DNA from: Streptomyces sp. NBC_01497
GTDB taxonomy: Bacteria > Actinomycetota > Actinomycetes > Streptomycetales > Streptomycetaceae
Assembly: GCF_036250695.1 (NCBI RefSeq)
Contig: NZ_CP109427.1
Coordinates: forward strand, 6,634,001-6,698,000
Reading direction: 5' to 3'
Length of the DNA: 64,000 bases
Below the pieces are notes generated by a model. The model was not told the origin of the DNA and searched no databases. It saw only the letters and a program-made list of their open reading frames with translations. The position numbers and the translations under genes were made by a program. Shown in pieces: positions 43,665-52,869 of this stretch; the stretch's first letter is position 1; every line of letters begins with the position of its first letter.

Positions 43665-44036
43665 GTGAAGAACGAGAAGCCCGAGGTCGACTTCCCGGGT
43701 GGCGAGCCGCCCGCCGACCTGGAGATCAAGGACCTCTGGGAGGGCGACGGTGCCGAGGCGAAGGCGGGGGACACCGTCTCCGTCCACTACGTGGGCGTGG
43801 CGTTCTCCACCGGCGAGGAGTTCGACTCCTCCTGGAACCGCGGCACCCCGCTGAAGTTCCAGCTCGGCGTCGGCCAGGTCATCTCCGGCTGGGACAAGGG
43901 CGTGCAGGGCATGAAGGTCGGCGGACGCCGCCAGCTGGTCATCCCGGCGCACCTGGCCTACGGCGACCAGGGCGCGGGCGGCCGCATCGGCCCCGGCGAG
44001 ACGCTGATCTTCGTCTGCGATCTGGTCGCGGTCTGA
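43665..44036 (+). CDS. FKBP-type peptidyl-prolyl isomerase, single domain
   Basis: A 123-residue cytoplasmic FKBP of the short type. The whole protein is one domain with FDSSWNRGTPLKFQLGVGQVI, GWDKGVQGMKVGGRRQLVIP and the end GETLIFVCDLVAV. It isomerises Xaa-Pro bonds during folding. The GTG start has CGAGGAG 8 bases upstream; the frame is open 16 codons further but without a good start. It follows the lipoprotein FKBP gene and ends at a strong terminator. Confidence 0.92.
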   Translation: MKNEKPEVDFPGGEPPADLEIKDLWEGDGAEAKAGDTVSVHYVGVAFSTGEEFDSSWNRGTPLKFQLGVGQVISGWDKGVQGMKVGGRRQLVIPAHLAYGDQGAGGRIGPGETLIFVCDLVAV

Positions 44037-44052
44037 TCATTTCCGAAGCCGG

Positions 44053-44082
44053 GAGGGCCCATGCCGGTCGGCATGGGCCCTC
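44053..44082 (+). terminator. Terminator of the FKBP genes
   Basis: Perfect 13-base arms GAGGGCCCATGCC / GGCATGGGCCCTC with a 4-base loop, then AGCTTTTCC, 16 bases after the stop. Confidence 0.88.
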
Positions 44083-44148
44083 AGCTTTTCCCGGTCCGCC
44101 CGGTGGCGGTACCGTCGAGGCGCACAGGCACCACACGAAAGGGCGTCG

Positions 44149-45105
44149 ATGGCCATTGCCAAGGCAGAGCGGCTGATGAACCTGGCGCTGTGTCTGCTCG
44201 GGACCCGACGCCCTCTCAGCAAGCGCGAGCTGCGCGGCTCGATCGAGGCGTACCTGGAAGCCGGTTCCGACGACAGCTTCAACCGCATGTTCGAACGGGA
44301 CAAGGACGACCTGCGCGAACTCGGCCTGGTCATCGAGACGGTGGAGGGCCTCGAAGGCGACACCGGCTACCTGGCGCGCCGGGACAGCAACCGGCTCCCC
44401 GCGATCACCCTGGACGCCGAGGAGGCGGCCGCGCTCGGCGTCGCCGCCCGCGTCTGGCAGCAGGCCCGCCTCGCGGGCGCCGCGAACGGCGCCCTGCAAA
44501 AGCTCCGTGCCGCGGGCATGCCCGAGGCGGAGGACAGCTACGAGGCACACCACAGTGCGCTCGAACCGCGCATCCCCGTGCACGAGGCGGCCTTCGAGCC
44601 GCTGATGCTCGCCTGCCGGGACCGCCGTCCCGTCGTCTTCGACTACCGCAAGGCCAGCGCGGCCCGCCCGGAGCAGCGCCAGGTCGAGCCGTGGACGCTG
44701 GAGTGCTGGCGCGGCCACTGGTATCTGGCCGGGCACGACCGGGACCGGGGCGCCGAGCGCGTGTTCCGGCTCTCCCGCATCAGCGGCCGGGTGCGTTCCC
44801 GGTCCGGGTCGTTCACCGCGCCCGTGCCCGATGTCTCCACGGTCCGCGAGACCGTCGAGACCTGGGCCGGCGAGACCGCGACCCGGTCCGCGCTGATCCG
44901 GCTGCGGACCGGCTCCGGCTACCCGCTGCGCGCTAAGGCGCTCTCGTCGCGCGAGCTCGGCGACGGCTGGGACGAGCTGGAGATCCCGTACGGGCACGGC
45001 CTCGACGCGTGGCTCGTCGAGTTCGGGCCCGACGTGGTCGTACGGGAACCCGCCGATCTGAGGGCGGACGTCGTGGACCGGCTGCGCGCCGTGGCCAAGG
45101 GCTGA
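44149..45105 (+). CDS. pafB: WYL-domain transcription activator PafB
   Basis: A 318-residue WYL-domain protein. The N-terminal winged helix (AKAERLMNLALCLLGTRRPLSKRELR) is followed by a WYL domain (about 140-220) with the RPVVFDYRKASAARPEQRQVEPW segment and a C-terminal WCX extension. With PafC it forms the PafBC activator of the SOS-independent DNA-damage response in actinobacteria. It is not needed for pupylation despite the name. pafC follows after 13 bases and is surely in the same operon. Confidence 0.92.
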   Translation: MAIAKAERLMNLALCLLGTRRPLSKRELRGSIEAYLEAGSDDSFNRMFERDKDDLRELGLVIETVEGLEGDTGYLARRDSNRLPAITLDAEEAAALGVAARVWQQARLAGAANGALQKLRAAGMPEAEDSYEAHHSALEPRIPVHEAAFEPLMLACRDRRPVVFDYRKASAARPEQRQVEPWTLECWRGHWYLAGHDRDRGAERVFRLSRISGRVRSRSGSFTAPVPDVSTVRETVETWAGETATRSALIRLRTGSGYPLRAKALSSRELGDGWDELEIPYGHGLDAWLVEFGPDVVVREPADLRADVVDRLRAVAKG

Positions 45106-45118
45106 GGAGACGCGTCAC

Positions 45119-46186
45119 ATGGCAGGTACCAACGGCAACGCCATCGACCGCACCAGACGGATGCTGTCACTCGTCACCTACCTGCGCGAGCGTCCCGGCG
45201 CCCATGTGTCGGACGTCGCGAGGGCCTTCGGGATCACCGAGGACGAACTGATCGCGGACCTCGACGTGCTGCCGATGTGCGGCACCAGCTTCCGCGGCGG
45301 GGACCTCCTCGACATCGACACCGACGGCGACCGCATCTGGTGGCACAATCCCGACGACGTCGCCGAGCCGCTGCGCCTCGCGGCGGACGAGGCCACCGCG
45401 CTGCTTGTCGCGGCGCGCGCCGTGGCCACCCTGCCGGGGCTGCGGGAGGGCGACCGGAAGGCGCTGGTGCGCGCCACGGCCAAGCTGGAGGCCGCCGCGG
45501 GCGAGGTGGCCGGCGCCAGCTCCCGCCTCTCCGTGACCTTCGAGTCCGAGGGCGGTGTCTTCGCCGACGTCGACCGGGCCATCTCGGAGCGCCGCCGGCT
45601 GTGGCTGCGCTACTACTCACCCGCGCGGGACGAACTGACCGAGCGGGAGGTCGACCCGATCCGGCTGTTCGCCGTGGGCCACACCTACCTGGAGGGGTGG
45701 TGCCACCTCTCCGAGGCGCGCCGCACCTTCCGCCTCGACCGGGTCGCCGAGATCAAGCTCCTCGACGAGCCGGCCGCACCGCCCGAGATCGAACTCCGCG
45801 ACCTGTCCGAAGGGCTCGTCCAGCCGTCCGCGGACGACCCCGAAGTAATGGTCGAGGTCGGCCCCGGCGGCCGCTGGGTCGCCGAGTACTACCCGCACGA
45901 CAGCGCCGAGGAACTGCCCGACGGCGGACTGCGCATCACCCTGCGGACCCCGGCGCCGGCCTCGCTGCGCCGTCTCGCGCTGCGGCTCGGCGGCGAGGGC
46001 CGCATCGTCTCGCCGCCCGAGCTCGCGGACAGCGCCCGGCAGGCCGCGCGTGACGCGCTCGCGGCGTACGACGACCCTGACGCCTTCGCGATGCCCGCCG
46101 CCCCCCACGCGCAGGGCTCCGACGGCCGTACCGCCGCCGGCAGCGACGGCTCCGGCGCCCGCCCCGGCTTCGACGGCCGAGAGTAG
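45119..46186 (+). CDS. pafC: WYL-domain transcription activator PafC
   Basis: A 355-residue partner of PafB with the same layout: an N-terminal helix-turn-helix (IDRTRRMLSLVTYLRERPGAHVSDVARAFGI, in part), a WYL domain with RRLWLRYYSPARDELTEREVDP, and a WCX domain. The last 30 residues are a Ser/Gly/Asp-rich tail. GGAGACG lies before the ATG. PafB and PafC act together, probably sensing single-stranded DNA. A small zinc-ribbon protein gene follows after 16 bases. Confidence 0.92.
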   Translation: MAGTNGNAIDRTRRMLSLVTYLRERPGAHVSDVARAFGITEDELIADLDVLPMCGTSFRGGDLLDIDTDGDRIWWHNPDDVAEPLRLAADEATALLVAARAVATLPGLREGDRKALVRATAKLEAAAGEVAGASSRLSVTFESEGGVFADVDRAISERRRLWLRYYSPARDELTEREVDPIRLFAVGHTYLEGWCHLSEARRTFRLDRVAEIKLLDEPAAPPEIELRDLSEGLVQPSADDPEVMVEVGPGGRWVAEYYPHDSAEELPDGGLRITLRTPAPASLRRLALRLGGEGRIVSPPELADSARQAARDALAAYDDPDAFAMPAAPHAQGSDGRTAAGSDGSGARPGFDGRE

Positions 46187-46202
46187 AAGGAGACCGGGAA
46201 CC

Positions 46203-46550
46203 ATGCCCCCCACGCCCGACTCGTCCGACATGACCGGTCCGTCCGACGACGCGTCGGTGTACGGGCTCACCGCCGTGGCCCCCGTACGCTTCAAGGCCGC
46301 CTGCCCCGAGTGCCGCGCGCACTTCGAACTGCCCGCCGACGCGTTCCTGCTGGCGATCGGCGCGAGCCGGCGCACGACGACGTACTCCTTCGCCTGTCCC
46401 GCGTGCGAGACCTCCGTGCGCAAGCCGGCGGGGGAGCGGATCGTGGAACTGCTCGTCCAGGGCGGCGTCAGGACGCTGCGGCTGCACTCGGTCGGCGGCG
46501 GCGCGTCGGCCGCCGCATCCGCGCCGGGCTCCGCCGGCGCGGGCGGCTGA
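46203..46550 (+). CDS. Small zinc-ribbon-like hypothetical protein
   Basis: A 115-residue protein I cannot name. It holds two CPxC pairs, ACPECRAHFEL and ACPACETSV, 42 residues apart, which together look like a four-cysteine zinc ribbon. Flanks are a polar N-terminus and an Ala/Gly/Ser-rich tail. AAGGAG lies 12 bases before the ATG, and the gene follows pafC by 16 bases, so it is likely part of the pafBC transcript. A nucleic-acid or protein-binding role linked to PafBC is possible but not shown. Confidence 0.75.
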   Translation: MPPTPDSSDMTGPSDDASVYGLTAVAPVRFKAACPECRAHFELPADAFLLAIGASRRTTTYSFACPACETSVRKPAGERIVELLVQGGVRTLRLHSVGGGASAAASAPGSAGAGG

Positions 46551-46560
46551 CGCGAGGCAC

Positions 46561-46566
46561 TAGGCT
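46561..46566 (+). promoter_or_regulatory. TAGGCT -10 box, leaderless-type promoter
   Basis: TAGGCT ends exactly 6 bases before the ATG at 46573; no ribosome binding site is present. Confidence 0.5.
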
Positions 46567-46572
46567 CTGCCC

Positions 46573-46770
46573 ATGCTCTGGCCCATGCTCGCGATCGCCC
46601 TGGGGTTCTGCGGGATCGCCGTACTCGGCGTGCTCGCCGTGCGCGTCTTCCTCGAAACCCAGCGCCTCGGCCGCCAGGTGGCCCACACCACGGACCGCAT
46701 CAGCCGGGCCGCCGAGGACCTCGAACGGGCTGCGGGGCGGCTGGCCTCCTCGGGCGAGGCCCTCCGCTAG
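46573..46770 (+). CDS. Small single-span membrane protein, hypothetical
   Basis: A 65-residue protein with one N-terminal membrane segment (MLAIALGFCGIAVLGVLAV) followed by a basic stop-transfer part and an amphipathic helix (RISRAAEDLERAAGRLAS) likely to form a coiled coil. The layout resembles small actinobacterial membrane proteins with a DUF948-like helix, but I do not recognise it. It has its own leaderless-type promoter and stands before the tatA gene; a membrane scaffold role is only a guess. Confidence 0.6.
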   Translation: MLWPMLAIALGFCGIAVLGVLAVRVFLETQRLGRQVAHTTDRISRAAEDLERAAGRLASSGEALR

Positions 46771-46934
46771 CGGGCGGGCGCCGCCCACCACCGGCCCGGG
46801 GCCGTCAAGGGGGCCGCGGGGGAGAAGGGGCACATCCCCTCCGCCCCCTCCTGGAATGCACGTTCGGCGGGTACTCTGACGGACGTGGCCCAGCGAGCGA
46901 GGCATTGGGCCGCACGTGGAAGTACGCACAGGGA

Positions 46935-46965
46935 TTGCCCGGGGTTCATCCACGGGCGTTACGAT
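46935..46965 (+). promoter_or_regulatory. Possible promoter of tatAC
   Basis: TTGCCC at 46935 and TACGAT at 46960 are separated by 19 bases, about 85 bases upstream of tatA. The spacing is on the long side. The rest of the 279-base spacer (46771-47049) holds a small AGGGG-CACAT-CCCCT hairpin at about 46826 and no gene. Confidence 0.35.
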
Positions 46966-47049
46966 CCTTGCGTAGGACACCGGTCGGGCACCCGTCCGCC
47001 CTGTGTGACGCAGGCCCCCCATGCCGCCTCGGTGAGAAGGTAGACAGTT

Positions 47050-47328
47050 ATGTTCGGAAGGCTCGGCGCCCCCGAGATCATTCTCATCCTCGTCGTGATC
47101 GTCCTGCTGTTCGGTGCGAAGAAGCTCCCGGACATGGCGCGTTCGCTCGGCAAGTCCGCGCGCATCCTCAAGAGCGAGGCCAAGGCGATGAAGTCGGACA
47201 CGGGCACGACCGCGCCCGCCGACCCGCCGAACGACGTCCAGGACGTGCAGCGCACCATCAAGGCCGCGCCCGGTGACGTGACCACCGCCCGCCCGGTGAC
47301 CGAGCCGACGGACTCCACCCAGCGCTGA
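47050..47328 (+). CDS. tatA: Twin-arginine translocase subunit TatA
   Basis: A 92-residue TatA. One N-terminal membrane helix ([20 protein letters not shown]) runs into the [23 protein letters not shown] amphipathic helix typical of the family, followed by a polar tail. TatA oligomers form the pore through which folded proteins are exported. tatC follows after 72 bases. No tatB gene is seen here; in actinobacteria it is usually elsewhere. Confidence 0.95.
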   Translation: MFGRLGAPEIILILVVIVLLFGAKKLPDMARSLGKSARILKSEAKAMKSDTGTTAPADPPNDVQDVQRTIKAAPGDVTTARPVTEPTDSTQR

Positions 47329-47400
47329 GTCAAGCAGCACCAGGGCCCGGAGCGGCCGCGCCTGCCGGCGTGTGACCGCCGCACGAGATGAGGAACTGGG

Positions 47401-48345
47401 TTGGCCAGCTCTGCCTCCAAGCAGTTGAAGGATCCCGAGGGGCGGATGCCGCTCGTCGAGCATCTGCGAGAGCTGCGCAACAGGTTGGCGAAGGGCATCC
47501 TGGCGATCATCGTCGTCGCGTGCGTCGCCGGGTTCTTCTACAACGACATCATCAACTTCTTCACCCACCCGGTCCTCCAGTCGGTGGGCTGCAAGGGTGA
47601 CTTCACGTCGCTGGCCCGCCAGAAGGGCGACCAGTGCGCGAACATCACGATGAACGGCCTGCTCGGCCCGTTCTCGCTCGCCCTGAAGGTCACCCTGATG
47701 GCCGGCGTCGTGTGTTCCTCGCCGATCTGGCTGTACCAGCTGTGGGCCTTCATCGCGCCCGGTCTGCACCGGCACGAGAAGAAGTACGCCGTCATCTTCG
47801 TCGCCAGCGGCGTGCCGCTGTTCTTCTTCGGCGCCTTCTTCGCCTACGAGGTGCTGCCGACCACGGCGAAGGTGCTCCTCGACTTCACGCCGGACGGCAT
47901 CGCCAACCTGCTGCCCCTCGACGACCTGCTCGACCTCGTGACGCGTATGGTCCTCGTCTTCGGCCTCTCCTTCGAGATGCCGCTGCTGCTGGTGATGCTG
48001 AACTTCGTCGGCATCCTCACCGGCAAGCGCATGCTCGGCTGGTGGCGTCTGATGATCATGGGCATCACGGTGTTCGCCGCCGTCGCGACGCCCAGCACCG
48101 ACCCGCTGTCGATGCTCGCGCTGGCCGCGCCGATCTGGATCCTGTACTTCGCCGCCTGCTTCGTCGCCTACATGAACGACCGGCGCAAGCGGCTGCGCGA
48201 AGAGGGCGGCCCGGCCGACGACGAGGCGTCCGATCTGGACCTCGCCCCGGAACACGTGGACGACGTGGAACCGGTGAGCGCGACGCCCGCGCTGCCCGAG
48301 CAGTCGAGCCCGCAGCGGGTCAACGGCTACGACGACGTGACCTGA
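47401..48345 (+). CDS. tatC: Twin-arginine translocase subunit TatC
   Basis: A 314-residue TatC with six membrane segments. The conserved cytoplasmic start DPEGRMPLVEHLRELRNRLAKG and the first periplasmic loop are typical; the family Pro/Glu segment in the LIKFGLSFEMPLLLVML region reads VFGLSFEMPLLLVMLN. TatC recognises the twin-arginine signal peptide. The C-terminal 50 residues are acidic and cytoplasmic. The start is a TTG with GAGGAACT upstream, which is unusual but fits the family start. A terminator hairpin follows within 90 bases. Confidence 0.94.
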   Translation: MASSASKQLKDPEGRMPLVEHLRELRNRLAKGILAIIVVACVAGFFYNDIINFFTHPVLQSVGCKGDFTSLARQKGDQCANITMNGLLGPFSLALKVTLMAGVVCSSPIWLYQLWAFIAPGLHRHEKKYAVIFVASGVPLFFFGAFFAYEVLPTTAKVLLDFTPDGIANLLPLDDLLDLVTRMVLVFGLSFEMPLLLVMLNFVGILTGKRMLGWWRLMIMGITVFAAVATPSTDPLSMLALAAPIWILYFAACFVAYMNDRRKRLREEGGPADDEASDLDLAPEHVDDVEPVSATPALPEQSSPQRVNGYDDVT

Positions 48346-48431
48346 CGCGGCCCGGCCGCTCCCGGCCGGTGCGCTGCCCGGCCGTCGCCGGACGGCGCGG
48401 GAAGCGCCCGCGGGGCGCCGCGCACCTTTTC

Positions 48432-48464
48432 CGACGGCCGGGGCTCATCGAGCCCCGGCCGTCG
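48432..48464 (+). terminator. Terminator of tatAC
   Basis: Perfect 15-base arms CGACGGCCGGGGCTC / GAGCCCCGGCCGTCG with a 3-base loop, 86 bases after the tatC stop. The rest of the 314-base spacer 48346-48659 is GC-rich without a gene, apart from the promoter at its right end. Confidence 0.8.
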
Positions 48465-48647
48465 CGCGTGCCCGGATGCCCGCGCGGCCCGGGTGCCGTG
48501 CGCGCGTGCCCCAGAGTGGTCCTTTCCTGTCCTTTCGCCCGGTCCCGTGCGTGCGGGCCCCGCGGCCGGCGGGGCGTACCTGCCCGGCAGGAGACGAACC
48601 GGCGAGGACGCTGCTCCCGGGGGCTCCTCGCGCGCCCCGAACGCCGC

Positions 48648-48653
48648 TATGGT
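48648..48653 (+). promoter_or_regulatory. TATGGT -10 box, leaderless-type promoter
   Basis: TATGGT ends 6 bases before the GTG start at 48660, with no ribosome binding site. Confidence 0.45.
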
Positions 48654-48659
48654 CCGCTG

Positions 48660-49577
48660 GTGACCAGTGAGATCACGGCCGGGTCCAGCAGCGAGGTCAC
48701 CCTGGTCGTCAACCCCACCGCCGGGCGCGGACGTGGCGCGCGGGCCGCCGCACCGGCCGCCGCCGCACTGCGCGAAGCGGGTTTCCTCGTCCGCGGGGTC
48801 GTCGGCTCCGACGCACCCGACGCGCTGCGCCGGACCAGGGAAGCCGTGGCCGGCGGCACCGGGGCGGTGGTGGCCGTCGGCGGCGACGGGATGGTCTCGC
48901 TCGCGCTCCAGGCCGTCGCGGGGACCGCGACCCCGCTGGGTGTCGTAGCCGCGGGCAGCGGAAACGACTACGCCCGGGCCCTCGGCCTGCCGCTCGGCGC
49001 CCCGGCCGCCGGGGCCCGGCTGGTGGCGGACGTCCTCAAGGGCCCGGGCCCCCGTCCCGTCGACCTCGGGCGGGTCGGCGGGAGGTGGTTCGCCACCGTC
49101 CTCGCGTCCGGTTTCGACTCGAAGGTCAACGATCGCGGCAACCGCATGCGGCGGACCATCGGTAGGTTCCGGTACGAGATCGCGATGCTCGCGGAGCTGG
49201 CCGCGCTCGCGCCCGTGCCCTACCGGCTGACGCTGGACGACGGCGTCGAGCGGGAGATCGAGGCGACGCTCGTGGCCGTCGGCAACACCTCGTCGTACGG
49301 CGGCGGTCTGCGGATCTGTCCCGGTGCCGGCTGCGAGGACGGGCTGTTCGATGTGACTGTCGTCGGCGCCTGCTCCCGCGCCACGCTGCTGCGTGTGTTC
49401 CCGCGTGTGTACCGGGGCACCCATGTCGGCCACCGGGTCGTCACCGTGCACCGGGCCTCCCGGGTCACCCTGGCGGCCGGCGCCACCGCCTACGCGGACG
49501 GCGAACCGCTCGGCGCGCTGCCGCTGACCGCACGGTGCGTGCCGGGCGCCCTGCGCCTGCTGGCGCCGGCGCCCTGA
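48660..49577 (+). CDS. Diacylglycerol kinase-family lipid kinase
   Basis: A 305-residue protein of the diacylglycerol/sphingosine kinase (DAGKc, YegS-like) family. It has the NPTAGRGRGA nucleotide-loop motif near residue 18, VAVGGDGMVSLALQAV with the GGDG catalytic motif, and GVVAAGSGNDYARALGLP. The C-terminal domain includes SSYGGGLRICPGA. It probably phosphorylates a membrane lipid. The frame is open far upstream through the spacer, but the GTG at 48660 gives the family start and stands 6 bases after a -10 box. Confidence 0.88.
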   Translation: MTSEITAGSSSEVTLVVNPTAGRGRGARAAAPAAAALREAGFLVRGVVGSDAPDALRRTREAVAGGTGAVVAVGGDGMVSLALQAVAGTATPLGVVAAGSGNDYARALGLPLGAPAAGARLVADVLKGPGPRPVDLGRVGGRWFATVLASGFDSKVNDRGNRMRRTIGRFRYEIAMLAELAALAPVPYRLTLDDGVEREIEATLVAVGNTSSYGGGLRICPGAGCEDGLFDVTVVGACSRATLLRVFPRVYRGTHVGHRVVTVHRASRVTLAAGATAYADGEPLGALPLTARCVPGALRLLAPAP

Positions 49578-49703
49578 GCCGGCCCCGGCGTCGCGGGCAG
49601 TGCGGGGCCCCGGCTCGCCGGGGCGGGGCAGGGGCGGGCGGGCCCGGGGTCCGCCAAAAGATCGCGGTGAGTGTCGGAGGTGGCGGGTAGGCTCGTGAGC
49701 GAG

Positions 49704-52541
49704 ATGACAGAGGACCTTTCTCCCGCAGAGCGCTATGCGGCCGCACGCATCCGCAACGCAGTGCGGGCCACCGCGCTCGGCCCCTTCCGTGAGATGTACG
49801 AGTTCGGCCTCGACCGCTTCCAGATCGAGGCGTGCGAGGCCCTGGAGGCCGGAAAGGGGGTGCTGGTCGCGGCGCCCACCGGCTCCGGAAAGACCATCGT
49901 CGGTGAGTTCGCGGTGCACCTGGCTCTTCGCGAGGGCCGCAAATGCTTCTACACCACACCCATCAAGGCACTGTCGAACCAGAAGTACGCGGATCTCGCG
50001 AAGCGGTACGGCGCCGACAAGGTGGGCCTGCTGACCGGTGACAACAGCGTCAACGCGGATGCCCCGGTCGTGGTCATGACCACCGAGGTCCTGCGCAACA
50101 TGCTGTACGCGGGCTCCCAGGCGCTCGTCGGCCTCGGCTACGTGGTCATGGACGAGGTGCACTACCTCTCCGACCGGTTCCGGGGCGCCGTCTGGGAAGA
50201 GGTGATCATCCACCTTCCCGAGTCGGTGACGCTGGTCTCACTGTCGGCGACGGTCTCGAACGCCGAGGAGTTCGGCGACTGGCTGGACACCGTGCGCGGC
50301 GACACCGCCGTCATCGTCTCCGAGCACCGGCCCGTCCCGCTGTGGCAGCACGTCCTCGCCGGGCGGCGGATGTACGACCTCTTCGAGGAGGAGAGCGACC
50401 ACGGCGGCCGGGGCGCCGGCAAGCGCGAGGTCAATCCCGACCTGGTCCGCATGGCCCGGATGGAGAACCAGCGCACGTACAACCCGCGCGAACGGCGGCG
50501 CGGCAAGATGGTGCGGGAGGCCGACCGCGAGCGCGAGCGAAGACAGCGCAGCCGGATCTGGACGCCGTCCCGCCCCGAGGTCATCGAGCGCCTCGGCGCC
50601 GAGGGGCTGCTGCCCGCGATCACGTTCATCTTCAGCAGGGCCGGCTGCGAGGCCGCCGTGCAGCAGTGCATGTACGCGGGGCTCCGGCTCAACGACGACG
50701 CGGCGCGGGCGACGGTCCGCCAGATCGTCGAGGAGCGCACGTCGTCGATCCCGACGGAGGACCTGCACGTCCTCGGGTACTACGAGTGGCTGGAAGGCCT
50801 GGAGCGCGGCGTCGCGGCCCACCACGCGGGCATGCTGCCGACGTTCAAGGAGGTCGTGGAGGAGCTGTTCGTCCGCGGCCTGGTCAAGGCGGTCTTCGCC
50901 ACGGAGACCCTGGCGCTCGGCATCAACATGCCCGCGCGCACGGTGATCCTGGAGAAGCTCGTCAAGTGGAACGGCGAGCAGCACGCGGACATCACGCCGG
51001 GCGAGTACACGCAGCTCACCGGGCGTGCCGGACGGCGTGGCATCGATGTCGAGGGCCACGCGGTGGTGCTGTGGCAGCGCGGCATGGACCCGGGCGCCCT
51101 CGCCGGACTCGCCGGCACCCGTACGTACCCCTTGCGATCGAGCTTCCGTCCCTCCTACAACATGGCCGTGAACCTGGTGCAGCAGTTCGGCCGGCACCGC
51201 TCGCGCGAACTGCTGGAGACGTCGTTCGCTCAGTTCCAGGCCGACCGGTCGGTCGTCGGGATCTCACGGCAGGTCCAGCGCAACGAGGAGGGCCTCGACG
51301 GCTACCGCGAGGGCATGACCTGCCACCTCGGCGATTTCGAGGAGTACGCACGCCTGCGCCGCGAACTCAAGGACCGGGAGAACGAGCTGGCCAAGCAGGG
51401 CGCCACCCAGCGCCGGGCGGCCGCCGCGGCGTCGCTGGAGAAGCTCAAGCCGGGCGACGTGATCCACGTGCCGACGGGGAAGTTCGCGGGCCTCGCCCTG
51501 GTGCTGGACCCGGGGGTGCCCGCGGGCCGTTCGAACGGTCACCGCGGACACGCGGGCGTGGAGTACCACGAGGGGCCCCGGCCCCTGGTGCTCACCGCGG
51601 AGCGGCAGGTCAAGCGGCTCGGGGCGATCGACTTCCCGGTGCCCGTGGAGGCGCTGGAGCGGATGCGGATCCCCAAGACGTTCAACGCGCGCTCGCCGCA
51701 GTCCCGGCGTGACCTGGCGTCGGCGCTGCGCAGCAAGGCGGGGCACATCGCGCCCGAGCGGCACCACAAGCAGCGGGCCGCGGCGGCGGACGACCGGGAG
51801 ATCGCCCGGCTCCGCACCGAGCTGCGGGCACACCCGTGCCACGGGTGCAGCGAGCGCGAGGACCATGCCCGCTGGGCCGAGCGCTACCACCGGCTCACCC
51901 GCGACACCCACCAGCTGGAGCGTCGCATCGAGGGGCGTACGAACACGATCGCGCGGACCTTCGACCGGATCGTCGCGCTCCTGACCGAGCTGGACTACCT
52001 GCGCGCCGACGAGGTGACCGAGCACGGCAAGCGCCTCGCCCGGCTCTACGGCGAGCTCGACCTGCTCGCCAGCGAGTGCCTGCGTGACGGAGTGTGGGAG
52101 GGCCTCGGCCCCGCGGAGCTGGCGGCGTGCGTGTCGGCGCTCGTCTTCGAGTCCCGGCAGAGCGAGGACGCCGTGGTGCCCAAGACACCGTCGGGGCCGG
52201 CGAAGGCCGCGCTCAACGACATGGTGCGGATCTGGGGCGGCCTCGACGCGCTGGAGGAGGACCTCGGGATCAACCAGGCGGAGGGTGTGGGCCAGCGGGA
52301 GCCGGACCTCGGCTTCGCCTGGGCGGCCTACATGTGGGCGTCGGGCCGGGGCCTTGACGAGGTGCTGCGCGAGGCGGAGATGCCCGCGGGCGACTTCGTC
52401 CGGTGGTGCAAGCAGGTCATCGACGTGCTCGGGCAGATCGCGTCGGCGCCGTCGTCCGAGGGCGGCACGGTCACGCGCAACGCGCGCCGGGCGATCGAGG
52501 GCATGCGGCGCGGAGTGGTGGCCTACAGCTCGGTGGGGTGA
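49704..52541 (+). CDS. HelY-type DEAD/DEAH (Ski2/Mtr4-like) RNA helicase
   Basis: A 945-residue SF2 helicase of the actinobacterial HelY type, related to Ski2/Mtr4. Walker A APTGSGKT has Lys63, the DEVH box is D150-E-V-H153, and SLSATVSN is motif III. The second RecA domain carries the GINMPARTV and QLTGRAGRRGID motifs. The C-terminal part (about 560-945) has an arch or KOW-like region and the Ski2-type DSHCT domain. It probably remodels RNA in decay or rRNA maturation. A TAGGCT box lies at about 49688; starts at GTG 49695 and ATG 49704 are both possible and I chose the ATG. Confidence 0.9.
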   Translation: MTEDLSPAERYAAARIRNAVRATALGPFREMYEFGLDRFQIEACEALEAGKGVLVAAPTGSGKTIVGEFAVHLALREGRKCFYTTPIKALSNQKYADLAKRYGADKVGLLTGDNSVNADAPVVVMTTEVLRNMLYAGSQALVGLGYVVMDEVHYLSDRFRGAVWEEVIIHLPESVTLVSLSATVSNAEEFGDWLDTVRGDTAVIVSEHRPVPLWQHVLAGRRMYDLFEEESDHGGRGAGKREVNPDLVRMARMENQRTYNPRERRRGKMVREADRERERRQRSRIWTPSRPEVIERLGAEGLLPAITFIFSRAGCEAAVQQCMYAGLRLNDDAARATVRQIVEERTSSIPTEDLHVLGYYEWLEGLERGVAAHHAGMLPTFKEVVEELFVRGLVKAVFATETLALGINMPARTVILEKLVKWNGEQHADITPGEYTQLTGRAGRRGIDVEGHAVVLWQRGMDPGALAGLAGTRTYPLRSSFRPSYNMAVNLVQQFGRHRSRELLETSFAQFQADRSVVGISRQVQRNEEGLDGYREGMTCHLGDFEEYARLRRELKDRENELAKQGATQRRAAAAASLEKLKPGDVIHVPTGKFAGLALVLDPGVPAGRSNGHRGHAGVEYHEGPRPLVLTAERQVKRLGAIDFPVPVEALERMRIPKTFNARSPQSRRDLASALRSKAGHIAPERHHKQRAAAADDREIARLRTELRAHPCHGCSEREDHARWAERYHRLTRDTHQLERRIEGRTNTIARTFDRIVALLTELDYLRADEVTEHGKRLARLYGELDLLASECLRDGVWEGLGPAELAACVSALVFESRQSEDAVVPKTPSGPAKAALNDMVRIWGGLDALEEDLGINQAEGVGQREPDLGFAWAAYMWASGRGLDEVLREAEMPAGDFVRWCKQVIDVLGQIASAPSSEGGTVTRNARRAIEGMRRGVVAYSSVG

Positions 52542-52548
52542 GGGGCAG

Positions 52549-52587
52549 GGCCCCGGCCGCCCCGGTCGTCCCTGGGCGGCCGGGGCC
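52549..52587 (+). terminator. Terminator of the helicase gene
   Basis: Perfect 14-base arms GGCCCCGGCCGCCC / GGGCGGCCGGGGCC with an 11-base loop, starting 8 bases after the helicase stop. The remainder up to 52869 (about 280 bases) is GC-rich; I see no gene in it. Confidence 0.8.
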
Positions 52588-52869
52588 GAGGCGGGGCGGG
52601 TCCGGTGCTGCCCGACTGGTTCGGGCGGGGCCCGGCGCGTCCGGAGTCGGGTCCCGGCGCCCGGCGCCGGACGTGAGGGCGACCGGACGGACGGCGCTGC
52701 GACACCGGAACGGGCGGCGGACTGGCGCCGCACGGGCGCGGCGGAGCGCCGCCGCGTCCTCATGGCGCTCGGCCCTGCGGGCGGGCCGTCAGGGAGCACC
52801 GCCTCGCGGCGGGACGTCGAGCACGGCTGCGGCCCCGCGCCCCGTTTCGCCGGGCGCTCGCCGGATGCC

